A stretch of DNA of 24,289 bases from an uncultured Anaerovibrio sp. (GTDB lineage: Bacteria > Bacillota > Negativicutes > Selenomonadales > Selenomonadaceae). A program made the translations under genes and the position numbers. Location: the NCBI GenBank assembly GCA_934196075.1, contig CAKPVW010000027.1, forward strand, positions 1 to 24,289, given 5' to 3'. Below, piece by piece: positions 1-8,599 of the stretch (position 1 is its first letter; every line of letters starts with the position of its first letter). The notes under the pieces are model-generated. The model did not search any database. It had not been told where the DNA came from and worked only from the letters and a program-made list of their open reading frames with translations.

Positions 1-320
1 TAAAGCTGTCCCTTGTCAATCTGCCCCTGCAGATATTTCTTGATAAAAACCATATGGTCAGCATGAAAATGTCCCTGTTCATCCACCAAGGTTGATACCT
101 TGTCCAAAGACAGTACAGGCTTTTCTGCCACCAAGGTAATATGTATGCCAATGCCCAAATCAGGATTCTGACGAGCCAATTCACAGGCTTCCTCTACTGC
201 AACTCCAGTAGGCATCAGAGAGGTACTTCTAAGACATCCCTGCTGATACCCCTTGATAACAGCTTTATTGACCTGGGTATGGAGGCCAAAATCATCTGCA
301 TTTACAATTAGTTTTTTCAA
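1..320 (-). CDS. ChbG/HpnK (YdjC-like) family carbohydrate deacetylase, 3' part missing
   Basis: The visible N-terminal ~106 residues begin KKLIVNADDFGLHTQVNKAV and continue through GIGIHITLVAEKP. The ADD near the N terminus and the GIHITL histidine are the metal-site signatures of the YdjC/ChbG/HpnK family, metal-dependent deacetylases acting on N-acetylated sugars such as chito-oligosaccharides or on hopanoid glycolipids. The start is TTG at 318-320, chosen because a good ribosome binding site (AGGTGA) lies about 8 bases upstream over the end of folE2, and the family's N terminus begins exactly there. The start follows the folE2 stop by 3 bases, so the two genes are almost certainly co-transcribed. 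The substrate cannot be told from the fragment. The gene runs off the left edge, so the C-terminal half is unseen. Confidence 0.82.
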   Translation of the reverse strand, partial: MKKLIVNADDFGLHTQVNKAVIKGYQQGCLRSTSLMPTGVAVEEACELARQNPDLGIGIHITLVAEKPVLSLDKVSTLVDEQGHFHADHMVFIKKYLQGQIDKGQL

Positions 321-323
321 AAT

Positions 324-1115
324 CTACTCACCTATTGTTTCCTCATGTGCTGCATAAGCACTATGATTATGAATGGATTCAAAATTTTCACAAGCTAGAG
401 AGAACCAGCCCAACCCATCAAGGCTGCGCATAGCCAATACTCCATCTCGCAGGATATCCTCTACGAATTTTGGATTTTCATAGGCTGTTTCTGTAACGTA
501 TTTTTCATCTTCCCGCTTCAACAACGGATAAATCTGACAGGATGCCTGCTTTTCCAACAGCTCCACCAAATCCTCAATCAGAATACACTCATAGCCTGGG
601 CGGAATCTTAGCTCCGCAGCCAAAATCCCCCGCTGATTGTGGGCTCCATACCGAGAAATCTCCTTGCTGCATGGACACAGGGATGTATATGGCACCTTTA
701 CCCCCAAGGTAAATTCCAAAGTCTTGCCACGAACCATATTGCCAGCAAAAAAACAATCTACATCCAATACGGAACAACGACCGCTAACAGGTGCCTGACG
801 CTCCACAAAGTATTTGAAATCTATTCTTATGGCGGCTTCCTCTGCCTGAAGCTTATCCAAGGCCTCTCCCAAGATTTCGGACATTTCTGGCTCAGCCACC
901 GGCTTGGTAGACCAAGGATTCAAAATCTCCAAAAAACGGCTCATATGAGTGCCCTTGTATTCCATAGGCAAAGCTACGGTAAAACAAACCTTGGCAGTTA
1001 CCTGCTGATATCCACCTGCCTTGGTTTTTATAAGAAATGGCAGATAGGCATCCTTTATGCCTACACGCTGAATGGCAATTCCCCGTTGATCAATACTATT
1101 CTGAACATCCTTCAC
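324..1115 (-). CDS. folE2: GTP cyclohydrolase FolE2 (type IB)
   Basis: This 263-residue protein is a full-length FolE2, the alternative GTP cyclohydrolase that converts GTP to 7,8-dihydroneopterin triphosphate, the entry point of both folate and queuosine (preQ0) synthesis. The family signature LCPCSKEISRYGAHNQRG is at about 146-163, with Cys147 and His159 at positions matching the metal-site residues of characterised FolE2. The start is GTG (1113-1115) with AGGTGA just upstream. It lies 12 bases after queC, which favours a role in the queuosine branch, though folate supply is equally possible. FolE2 enzymes tolerate metals other than zinc and often replace zinc-dependent FolE under zinc limitation. 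No zinc-responsive operator was recognised here. Confidence 0.95.
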   Translation of the reverse strand: MKDVQNSIDQRGIAIQRVGIKDAYLPFLIKTKAGGYQQVTAKVCFTVALPMEYKGTHMSRFLEILNPWSTKPVAEPEMSEILGEALDKLQAEEAAIRIDFKYFVERQAPVSGRCSVLDVDCFFAGNMVRGKTLEFTLGVKVPYTSLCPCSKEISRYGAHNQRGILAAELRFRPGYECILIEDLVELLEKQASCQIYPLLKREDEKYVTETAYENPKFVEDILRDGVLAMRSLDGLGWFSLACENFESIHNHSAYAAHEETIGE

Positions 1116-1127
1116 CGAATCACCTGC

Positions 1128-1820
1128 TTATCTATTAACATCATTTTCATATTCTACAGGATCTACTACACCAGCCTCACGGAAACCCTTTAATCTCAGC
1201 TTACAGCTATCGCAAATACCACAAGCCTTGGCTCCCCCTTTGTAGCAGCTATGGGTAAACTGCAATGGTGCGCCCAAACGATTAGCTAGCTGCACAATCT
1301 CCTTCTTGGTCAATTCCTGCAAAGGAGTCTCAATGCGGATATGTCTGCCATCCGCCGCTCCTGCTTTGGTAGCATAATCTGCCAAGGCCTGAAATTTAGC
1401 AATAAACTCTGGGCGGCAATCTGGATAACCAGAATAATCCACCGCATTGACACCAATAAAAATATGATCCGCTCCAATGACCTCAGCATAGCCCAGGGCA
1501 TAGCTCAAAAAGGTTAAATTTCTGGCAGGTACATAGGTTACAGGAATATCATTATCCTCATGAACAATCTCACCCTCTGGCACCTGAATATCATTATCGG
1601 TAAGGGCAGAACCTCCCACCTGATCCATATTAGTTTCAATAATCAAATGCTTTTTTACATGATAAAAATCGGCTACCTTTTTTGCCCCCTCCAGCTCAAT
1701 GCTGTGACGCTGATGATAATCAAAACTAATAGGGTACAAATCATAGCCCTGCTCCTTGGCAACTGCCATACAGGTAGTAGAATCCAAACCACCAGATAGC
1801 AAAATAACTGCTTTCTTCAT
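1128..1820 (-). CDS. queC: 7-cyano-7-deazaguanine synthase QueC
   Basis: This 230-residue enzyme makes preQ0 (7-cyano-7-deazaguanine) from 7-carboxy-7-deazaguanine using ammonia and ATP, a late step before the base is reduced and inserted into tRNA. The N-terminal PP-loop ATP pyrophosphatase motif SGGLDSTT lies at residues 9-16. The C-terminal zinc site is formed by Cys192, Cys200, Cys203 and Cys206 in SCYKGGAKACGICDSC. Length is normal for the family. A clear AAAGGAG precedes the ATG. It sits 28 bases after rpe and 12 bases before folE2. The companion genes queD and queE are not in this window. Confidence 0.96.
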   Translation of the reverse strand: MKKAVILLSGGLDSTTCMAVAKEQGYDLYPISFDYHQRHSIELEGAKKVADFYHVKKHLIIETNMDQVGGSALTDNDIQVPEGEIVHEDNDIPVTYVPARNLTFLSYALGYAEVIGADHIFIGVNAVDYSGYPDCRPEFIAKFQALADYATKAGAADGRHIRIETPLQELTKKEIVQLANRLGAPLQFTHSCYKGGAKACGICDSCKLRLKGFREAGVVDPVEYENDVNR

Positions 1821-1848
1821 TGTTTTTCTCCTTTTTTAGCAAAGTTCA

Positions 1849-2499
1849 TTAACCACGGCCGTGAAGCTTTTTGATAGTGGCAGGAATATCCTTGCTCTTA
1901 TACACAGCAGAACCAGCTACCAACACAGTTGCCCCCGCATCTATAATAGACTGAGCATTTTCCTCGTTAACGCCGCCGTCTACCTGCAGCTCAGCCTGAG
2001 AACCTATCTCATCCAAAGCCTTGCGAATACGCTGCAGCTTGCTTATGGAACCTGGAATAAACTTCTGTCCACCATAACCAGGATTTACGGACATAACCAG
2101 TACCATATCCACATCTGGCAGCAGCTCCTCAATCATGGATATAGGCGTACCTGGGTTCAAGGAAACACCCGCCTTGCAGCCCAAGGCATGAATAGCCTGT
2201 ATCATGCGATGAGGATGCTTGGCAGCCTCTACATGGAATGTTATATAATCTGCCCCGGCCTTGGCAAAAGCTTCAATGTGAGTATCAGGATGCTCTACCA
2301 TAAGATGTACATCAAAAACAGCATCTGTTACGGGACGAATAGCCTTCACAATGCCTGCTCCCAAAGTAATCTCAGGTACAAAGGTGCCATCCATAACATC
2401 AATATGAACGAATTCTGCACCAGCATCTACAACCTTTTTTACCTCTGCACCTAAATTGGCGAAATCCGCAGATAGAATGGATGGAGCTATTTTTATCAT
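1849..2499 (-). CDS. rpe: Ribulose-phosphate 3-epimerase
   Basis: The protein (216 residues) is a TIM-barrel epimerase interconverting ribulose 5-phosphate and xylulose 5-phosphate in the pentose phosphate pathway. Family motifs are visible in order: IAPSILSADFANLG at the N terminus, HIDVMDGTFVPEITLG, DVHLMVEHP, MSVNPGYGGQKFIP and QVDGGVN. The reading frame is open to an ATG at 2523, but that would overlap rsgA. The ATG at 2497-2499 is preferred because AGAAGG lies about 9 bases before it and all homologues begin at this point. The start follows the rsgA stop by one base, so translation is probably coupled. The pairing rsgA-rpe after pknB is common in Firmicutes. Confidence 0.95.
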   Translation of the reverse strand: MIKIAPSILSADFANLGAEVKKVVDAGAEFVHIDVMDGTFVPEITLGAGIVKAIRPVTDAVFDVHLMVEHPDTHIEAFAKAGADYITFHVEAAKHPHRMIQAIHALGCKAGVSLNPGTPISMIEELLPDVDMVLVMSVNPGYGGQKFIPGSISKLQRIRKALDEIGSQAELQVDGGVNEENAQSIIDAGATVLVAGSAVYKSKDIPATIKKLHGRG

Positions 2500-2500
2500 A

Positions 2501-3379
2501 TTAATATGCCTTCTTTCTTTCATTTATGGTTTGCAAAATATTCAAATAAGCCTCATAACGGGTCTGACAAATGGCCCCGGCTTCCACAGCCTCCTTAACG
2601 GCACAATCCGGCTCATGGCTGTGGGTACAGGTATTATAATAACATTTTTCAATATAGGGACGAAATTCTGGAAAATAATAAGCCAGCTGAGCCTTGTCTA
2701 TATTTTCCAATTCCGCCGCACTGAAGCCTGGGGTATCTACCACAGTCCCCCCCTCAGGCAGAGGCAGCAAGCAAGCTGCTCTGGTGGTATGCTTGCCTCT
2801 TTTGATTTTATCGCTGATTTTCCCTGTAGCCAAGGCCAAATGACTATCAACTGCATTGAGCAAGGAGGATTTGCCCACGCCAGAAGGACCAGCAAATACC
2901 GTTACCCGCCCAGTAAGCAGTTTTTTCAGTTCTTGAATTCCCTGACCTTCTTGAGCCGAAACCATTAACAACTTATAGCCTGCCTGCACATAGTCCTGCA
3001 AAAAATTTGCCTTTTCCTCCAGCAAATCACATTTGTTAATGCAGATAACAATTTCTGGGATTCCTGACCATTCCGCCAATACCAGAAAACGATTCAAAAG
3101 CAGCTGATTCAAATCCGGCTGACGAGCTGCAAAAGTTATCAATACCTGATCAATATTTGCTACAGCAGGTCTTTTCAGCAATGTGCGCCTAGGGAGACAA
3201 TTCTCTATTACACCGGTACCATCCTCCAGCATTTGATATTCCACGTAATCTCCAGTAACCACGGCGCCCTTATTCCGTTTAATTCTGCCCCGCAGACGAC
3301 AGGACAAAAGCTCCTCCTGCCCTGCTATCTGTAGATAATAGAACCCATTATACATTTTTATAACCTGAGCTGTTGGCAT
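2501..3379 (-). CDS. rsgA: Ribosome small-subunit-dependent GTPase RsgA
   Basis: A circularly permuted GTPase of 292 residues that helps late maturation of the 30S ribosomal subunit. The order of motifs is diagnostic: an N-terminal OB-fold (about 1-65), then G4 NKCD at 115-118, then the P-loop GPSGVGKS at 164-171, the HTT loop near 197-199, and G3 DTPG at 215-218. The C-terminal zinc knuckle is built from Cys246, Cys251, His253 and Cys259. An AGGAG lies 7 bases before the ATG. In Firmicutes rsgA often follows the PASTA kinase gene, as here (42-base gap), and RsgA (CpgA) of Bacillus is a reported substrate of PrkC, so the context fits a kinase-substrate link (inference for this organism). Confidence 0.96.
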   Translation of the reverse strand: MPTAQVIKMYNGFYYLQIAGQEELLSCRLRGRIKRNKGAVVTGDYVEYQMLEDGTGVIENCLPRRTLLKRPAVANIDQVLITFAARQPDLNQLLLNRFLVLAEWSGIPEIVICINKCDLLEEKANFLQDYVQAGYKLLMVSAQEGQGIQELKKLLTGRVTVFAGPSGVGKSSLLNAVDSHLALATGKISDKIKRGKHTTRAACLLPLPEGGTVVDTPGFSAAELENIDKAQLAYYFPEFRPYIEKCYYNTCTHSHEPDCAVKEAVEAGAICQTRYEAYLNILQTINERKKAY

Positions 3380-3421
3380 ACCTATTCTCCTATACGCACA
3401 TTTACTCTTGCAACTTCATCT

Positions 3422-5224
3422 CTACTCTGCCGTCCCGGTACTGGATTTGCCAGCATCGGTTTTGCCCTTGGCCGTAGCCGCCGAAGGAGTAGGCGCCTGA
3501 TTGCTTTCCTTCTTGGCCTCACCAGCACCAGAGGATATAATCAGATTAACCCTGCCGCCCTCCACAACAGTAGAGCCTGCTGCAGGACTCTGGCCTATAA
3601 CAGTTCCCTTAGGTCGACTGCTGGTCTCCTCCGTAATATCACCTAGGGACAGGCCATTGGCCTCCAAATTGGAGCTGGCACTATCCACACTGAGTCCGCT
3701 GTAATTCTGAACTGTAACTTCCTTCTTTTTCTCACCAAGGCTTACGGTAATATCTACTGTTTGTCCCTTGGTAATTTTGGAACCACTTCTTGGGTCTTGA
3801 TTGATAACTGTACCAGCAGGTTCCTTGGCATTTTCTTCAAAAACAGCACCAATCTTCAATCCCATCTTCTTTAGCTTTTCCTCAGCATTACTGCGGCTCA
3901 TGCTTTTCAAATCCGGCATGGTCAGTTCCTCACCGCCCTTGCTGATCGTAATGGTAACCAACCGCTGTTCCTTGACCTTGGCTCCAGCTTCAGGATATTG
4001 GGAAATAACCTGCCCAGCAGGCACAGAATCATCATTGGATTCTACAATTTTTACTCTCAGATTTTTATCTTCCAAAATCTGCTGTGCCACCACAGAGGAT
4101 TTGCCTACTACATCAGGCACATTGATTTCTGCCGAGCTCCAAAATTTGCCAAAAGAAAGGAAGGAACCAACAAAAAATCCCATCATCAAAATTGCCACTA
4201 GAACGGCAATAAAGCTTTTGGATTTGAAAATAGATTTTTCCTCCTTTGGCTGATACTGGGACTGATATTCACCTCTATTACCAACTGGCTTGGCAACAGG
4301 ATTTTCTCCGCCACGCTGTTCTGCCATCATCTCTGGCGTAATCCTTGGTATCATTCTGGTAGCAAATGGATCATTTGCCACTGCCTCCTGAGTACCGCCT
4401 CTATCTGTCAACATAGCCTTGGCCTGATTCAAATCAGCATAAAGCTCCGTGCTGCTAGGTCTATCTGCCGGATCCTTGGACATAGCCTTTTGTACAATAG
4501 CTTCCAGCACAGGCGGAATAGAAGGCTTCAGCTGTCTAATTGGTACTGGTTCCTCCTGAAGATGCTTCAAGGCAATGCTGATGGAAGTTTCTCCATTAAA
4601 TGGCAGCTGTCCAGTCAGCATCTCATACATAACTACACCTAAAGAATAAACATCAGATTTGGTAGTAATCACTGTTCCTTTGGCCTGCTCAGGAGAAAAA
4701 TAATGCACGGATCCCATGACACTGCCGCTATAGGTCATAGTTGAAGCAGAAACAGCTCTCGCAATACCAAAATCCGTTACCTTGATATGTCCATCAGGCA
4801 TAACCAATATATTATGTGGCTTGATATCACAATGAACCAGATTATTTCTATGGGCAGATTCCAAAGCACTGGCTATTTCACGAGCTATCCTAATCGCCTC
4901 TATAGGCTCTAAATATCCTTTCTGCTGGATAACCTCCTTCAGCGTAGGCCCCGATACATATTCCATAACTATGTACTGACTGCCTTCATCCTCACCTACA
5001 TCATATATATTGACAATATTCGGATGAGCCAGCTTGGCTGCTGCTGTAGCCTCCCGGCGGAATTTTTCTACGAATTCTCCATCGTTAGCATATTGCTGAT
5101 GCAGAATCTTTACAGCCACTGCTCTATCCAGCAGCTTATCCTGTGCCTTATACACATCAGCCATGCCGCCACCGCCAATAAGCTCCTGCAGCTCATAGCG
5201 CCTAGCTAAAATACGCTGTATCAT
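3422..5224 (-). CDS. pknB: PASTA-domain Ser/Thr protein kinase (PknB/PrkC family)
   Basis: This 600-residue transmembrane kinase senses cell-wall material outside and phosphorylates Ser/Thr residues inside. The kinase domain (about 10-272) has the glycine loop GGGGMADVY, Lys39 in VAVKI, Glu58 of helix C, the catalytic loop HCDIKPHN (131-138) and DFG (151-153), with a Ser/Thr-rich activation segment before SPEQ. A single membrane helix spans about 338-358. Three extracellular PASTA repeats follow (about 366-430, 433-497, 502-565). The end is a Lys/Ser/Thr/Ala-rich tail of about 35 residues. The usual HRD arginine is Cys132, making it a non-RD type loop. It lies 27 bases after pbpA in the same operon as its likely antagonist, the PP2C phosphatase. 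Confidence 0.96.
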   Translation of the reverse strand: MIQRILARRYELQELIGGGGMADVYKAQDKLLDRAVAVKILHQQYANDGEFVEKFRREATAAAKLAHPNIVNIYDVGEDEGSQYIVMEYVSGPTLKEVIQQKGYLEPIEAIRIAREIASALESAHRNNLVHCDIKPHNILVMPDGHIKVTDFGIARAVSASTMTYSGSVMGSVHYFSPEQAKGTVITTKSDVYSLGVVMYEMLTGQLPFNGETSISIALKHLQEEPVPIRQLKPSIPPVLEAIVQKAMSKDPADRPSSTELYADLNQAKAMLTDRGGTQEAVANDPFATRMIPRITPEMMAEQRGGENPVAKPVGNRGEYQSQYQPKEEKSIFKSKSFIAVLVAILMMGFFVGSFLSFGKFWSSAEINVPDVVGKSSVVAQQILEDKNLRVKIVESNDDSVPAGQVISQYPEAGAKVKEQRLVTITISKGGEELTMPDLKSMSRSNAEEKLKKMGLKIGAVFEENAKEPAGTVINQDPRSGSKITKGQTVDITVSLGEKKKEVTVQNYSGLSVDSASSNLEANGLSLGDITEETSSRPKGTVIGQSPAAGSTVVEGGRVNLIISSGAGEAKKESNQAPTPSAATAKGKTDAGKSSTGTAE

Positions 5225-5251
5225 GAGACTTTACCCCCTATTTTGCAAAAT

Positions 5252-6643
5252 TTATCTATTCATTAAATCCTGTATAATTTTACGAGCAATAGGCGCTGCT
5301 GTAGAGCCGCCACCGCCGCTATTTTCCACGATAATACCAAAGGCTATCGTACGCCCTAGCAGCTCTGCTGAGCCAATAAACCAGCCATGGTCAGCTCCAG
5401 CACTATTCTCCGCTGTACCAGTTTTGCCACATACCCTTATGCCAGATACCGCCGCTCCACCGCCAGTACCATTTTCTACTACATTTTCCATAAAACTGTT
5501 TATAAGAGCTGCCCGCTGGCTGGTAGTAACCTCTCGCCATTTGGCTGGCTCTCCCTTGCGAATGCACAAGCCCTGAGGCGAAATAACCTCATCCACCATA
5601 TATGGCAGCATCATTTTGCCTCCATTGGCAAAGGCCTGAGCTAACATAGCCATTCGCAACGGCGTTACCAGCAAGGTGGACTGCCCCAAGCCAATCTGAG
5701 CTATATCCCCCTGTTCTAGGTTGCCAAAATCCGGTAAATGGGAGGCAGTCTCCTGCACCTCTCCCTGAAAGGTATCGGCAAAGCCAAAACGCTGAAAAGC
5801 ATCCTGCAAGCCGCTGCTGCCCATACGCATAGCCAAGGTACCAAAGGTAAAATTGCAGGAATGAGTCAACGCTTCTTTCAGATTCACACTGCCGTGAACA
5901 GCACCATGACTTTCGCTAATATATTCATTGCCAATTTGCAATTTACCTGTACAATTAAATTTCTCATTCTGGTCTGTAATCTTTTCATCCAAAGCAGCAT
6001 CTGCCATCATGGCTTTGATGGTGGAGCCAGGTGGATATAGCCCCTGAGCGGCTCTATTCAGCAAAGGACTATCCTGGCGATTAGACAGCTCAGACCACTG
6101 TCCCTCCACCACAGAAGGATCAACTGCTGGCTTGCTAACCATGGCCAATACAGCACCAGTATTGGCATCCAGCACTACTACAGCACCGCGATGCTCTCCA
6201 AGAGCATCATAGGCTAGCTGCTGCAGCCTTGCATCCACTGTCAGCTTAATATCATTGCCTCTATCAGCTTGCAAAAGCTGACTAATAGGCCCCATGCCTC
6301 GGAGCTGTCTTGACTGACCAGATAATTCATCCCCCAAGGTGTTTTCCAAACCAGCACTGCCTAGGGATTCACCTACATAACCGGTAACGGGAGCCATAGC
6401 CGCCCCATAGGGATAGCTGCGCTGCCCCGGCGCTTCGCTGTAGGCCAACCGTTCGCCATGGGCATCCAATATACTGCCTCTAACCATATCCAAGGCTGCA
6501 CCTCTACGATTCAATGGATTAGCATTCAACTCCGGTCCTTGAATTATTTCTATATATAGCAGATAGCAAAATAAAAGCCCAAAGCAGCCTAGCAAAAAAA
6601 TACTGCAATGTATAATCTGCTTTTTGATTGTCTTATCCCCCAT
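5252..6643 (-). CDS. pbpA: Class B penicillin-binding protein (peptidoglycan D,D-transpeptidase, PbpA type)
   Basis: A 463-residue membrane-anchored transpeptidase that cross-links peptidoglycan. One membrane helix near residues 11-33 anchors it, a short dimerisation region with GSAGLENTLGDEL follows, and the transpeptidase domain carries all three active-site motifs: STIK (Ser207-Lys210), SCN (262-264) and KTGT (407-410). It is short for a class B enzyme, like mycobacterial PbpA and unlike the longer FtsI/PBP2 proteins with PASTA tails. The ATG is 2 bases after the rodA stop, and its ribosome binding site AAGGAG lies inside the last rodA codons. It is presumed to work with the adjacent SEDS glycosyltransferase. 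Whether it serves division or elongation cannot be read from the sequence. Confidence 0.94.
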   Translation of the reverse strand: MGDKTIKKQIIHCSIFLLGCFGLLFCYLLYIEIIQGPELNANPLNRRGAALDMVRGSILDAHGERLAYSEAPGQRSYPYGAAMAPVTGYVGESLGSAGLENTLGDELSGQSRQLRGMGPISQLLQADRGNDIKLTVDARLQQLAYDALGEHRGAVVVLDANTGAVLAMVSKPAVDPSVVEGQWSELSNRQDSPLLNRAAQGLYPPGSTIKAMMADAALDEKITDQNEKFNCTGKLQIGNEYISESHGAVHGSVNLKEALTHSCNFTFGTLAMRMGSSGLQDAFQRFGFADTFQGEVQETASHLPDFGNLEQGDIAQIGLGQSTLLVTPLRMAMLAQAFANGGKMMLPYMVDEVISPQGLCIRKGEPAKWREVTTSQRAALINSFMENVVENGTGGGAAVSGIRVCGKTGTAENSAGADHGWFIGSAELLGRTIAFGIIVENSGGGGSTAAPIARKIIQDLMNR

Positions 6644-6645
6644 AG

Positions 6646-7890
6646 CTACTCCTTTTTAGCCATAGCCATCAACAGTCCCAGCATGATAAAACCAGAAACC
6701 ATGGAACTGCCGCCATAGCTAATAAATGGCAAGGTTATACCTGTCAAAGGCAGGAATTTTGTTACCCCGGCAATAATGATAAAGGCCTGTAGGTAAAAGC
6801 TAATGGACAAGCCTGCCGCAATCAGCATATACAGCTCCCGTCCACAGGCCAAGGCAATGGATATGCCACGATAGAAGAACAGTGTATAGGCCAACATAAC
6901 TGCTGTACAGCCTATCAGTCCCAGTTCCTCTCCAATAGCAGAAAAAATAAAATCTGTATGAACCTCTGGTATAAGGCCAGGATGCCCATGAGTCAGACCT
7001 GTGCCCCAAGTCTCCCCGGCTGCAAAAGCAAAAAGGGATTGTACCACCTGATAAGCCTGACCAGCAGGATCTGCCCAGGGATTCAGCCAGATATCAAATC
7101 TCACCCGTACATGGCCAAAAAGCTGATAGCTGAGACAGGCTCCTGCCATAAAAAATCCCAAGGCTATAAAAACGTAAGATTTACTGCCAGTAGCCATATA
7201 AGTCATAAACACCGCCATACAGAAAAACAGCAGCGCTGAACCCAAATCCCTTTGCACTACAAACATCAATATAGCCATGCCCCAGATGCAAAGCAAAGGA
7301 GCAATAAATCTCAAAGGCGGCAGCTTGAGAGGGCCAAAGCTGCGACGAGATTCCCGCAAAACCTGTTTGTGATCCGACAAATAGGCTGCCAGAAACAATA
7401 CCAAAAGGATTTTGCCAAACTCCGAGGGCTGTACCTGAAATGGTCCCAAAACCAGCCAATTCTTGCTGCCTCCAATTTCTGTACCAAATATCAGAGACAG
7501 ACAAAGGACAATCAGGGTCAAAATCCCCAAAATGTATTGATATTGCATTAATTCCCGCAGCTTGCCTGAGAAGCGAAGAACCACCAACAGCACTGCCAAG
7601 CCGATAATCAGCCAGCGAAGCTGAGGTATGCACAATATGGGCTTCAACCGCCCCAACATAACTACGCCTATACTGGCAAAAAACATCACCACGGGCAGCA
7701 GCCATTGATCCTGAGTAAAATTACTCTTGAGCAGAAATAACTGCACTCCAAAGGAAGCAGCAATCGCTCCAGAGGCCCAACACAAAACAGTATAATCCTG
7801 CGCCGGATATTGCTTCAATAACAAAATAGCCAGGCCCGTCAGCATAATGCCAGCATCTATCCCCAACAATATGAGGCTTTTATTCTTCAT
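6646..7890 (-). CDS. rodA: SEDS-family peptidoglycan glycosyltransferase (FtsW/RodA/SpoVE family)
   Basis: A polytopic membrane protein of 414 residues with about ten or more hydrophobic helices. SEDS proteins polymerise lipid II into glycan strands together with a partner class B PBP, and the partner here is encoded immediately downstream. Family signatures include GSKNWLVLGPFQVQPSEFGK (141-160), QRDLGSALLFF (213-223) and EVHTDFIFSAIGEELG (309-324), where Asp313 corresponds to the conserved catalytic aspartate. PFISYGGSS is near the C terminus. The ATG overlaps the end of the phosphatase gene by 11 bases. The symbol rodA follows the mycobacterial operon of the same order. Sequence alone does not separate FtsW from RodA with certainty. 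Confidence 0.93.
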   Translation of the reverse strand: MKNKSLILLGIDAGIMLTGLAILLLKQYPAQDYTVLCWASGAIAASFGVQLFLLKSNFTQDQWLLPVVMFFASIGVVMLGRLKPILCIPQLRWLIIGLAVLLVVLRFSGKLRELMQYQYILGILTLIVLCLSLIFGTEIGGSKNWLVLGPFQVQPSEFGKILLVLFLAAYLSDHKQVLRESRRSFGPLKLPPLRFIAPLLCIWGMAILMFVVQRDLGSALLFFCMAVFMTYMATGSKSYVFIALGFFMAGACLSYQLFGHVRVRFDIWLNPWADPAGQAYQVVQSLFAFAAGETWGTGLTHGHPGLIPEVHTDFIFSAIGEELGLIGCTAVMLAYTLFFYRGISIALACGRELYMLIAAGLSISFYLQAFIIIAGVTKFLPLTGITLPFISYGGSSMVSGFIMLGLLMAMAKKE

Positions 7891-8599
7891 GATATTTCAC
7901 CACGATAACACTTATATTATCCAAGCCGCCGCCAGCCTTGGCACAATCCACCAACGAACTGGCTGGATTGACACAATTCCTTGCCTCTAACACTGTCTGA
8001 ATAGCTTCCTCCGTAACCATATTGGTAAGTCCATCGGAGCACAACAGCATAATATCCCCAGACTGCAGCGCAAATTCTCCTGTATCAACCTGAACGAATT
8101 CCTCCACGCCTACAGCTCGCAATAGCATATTGCGCTTGGGATGAGTCTCTGCCTCCAGAGGTGTAATACTGCCACTGGCAATCAAATCATTGACAAAGGT
8201 ATGATCCTGAGTAATCTGCCGCATATTTCCTTGCCGCAGCAGATATAAACGACTATCTCCCACATGAGCCCAAATACCTCTGCCATTGCCTATATGGAGA
8301 CAGGTGGCTGTTGTGCCCATACCCTTCCGCTCTGGATGTGAGCGTATGCTAGACAGAATGGCTCTGTTGCCGGCAATCACCATTTCCCGCAATCCATCCT
8401 GATCTACTTCTCTTTCATCCTCCAAAAGCTCTGCCATGGTAGCTGTAAAGATATGACTGGCTACCTCGCCAGCCACATGTCCCCCCATGCCATCAGCCAC
8501 TACAAAATCTGAAGGCGGTCTGCAAAGCAGGCTGTCCTCATTGAGACTGCGCTGCAGTCCTATATCCGACATTTGAAATACTTCTATCAACTTTTTCAC
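7880..8599 (-). CDS. prpC: PP2C-type Ser/Thr protein phosphatase (PstP/PrpC/Stp family)
   Basis: This 239-residue cytoplasmic phosphatase removes phosphate from Ser/Thr residues and is the usual antagonist of the PASTA kinase. The metal-binding aspartates are present: Asp22 in NEDS, Asp36 in VADGMGGHVAG, Asp189 in LLCSDGLTN and Asp227 in GGLDNISV. Unlike mycobacterial PstP it has no membrane helix or extracellular tail, resembling Bacillus PrpC. The GTG start overlaps the fhaB stop by 4 bases (GTGA), and its own end overlaps rodA by 11 bases. In most Firmicutes the phosphatase gene is directly before the kinase; here rodA and pbpA separate them, as in actinobacteria. Confidence 0.95.
   Translation of the reverse strand: MKKLIEVFQMSDIGLQRSLNEDSLLCRPPSDFVVADGMGGHVAGEVASHIFTATMAELLEDEREVDQDGLREMVIAGNRAILSSIRSHPERKGMGTTATCLHIGNGRGIWAHVGDSRLYLLRQGNMRQITQDHTFVNDLIASGSITPLEAETHPKRNMLLRAVGVEEFVQVDTGEFALQSGDIMLLCSDGLTNMVTEEAIQTVLEARNCVNPASSLVDCAKAGGGLDNISVIVVKYHEE

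Noticed and set aside
639..1193. A 184-codon plus-strand frame across folE2 and queC
   Set aside because: It spans two genes with clear family motifs on the other strand and has no recognisable protein features.
2500..2523. An earlier ATG for rpe overlapping rsgA
   Set aside because: It would overlap rsgA, and the AGAAGG ribosome binding site positions the downstream ATG.
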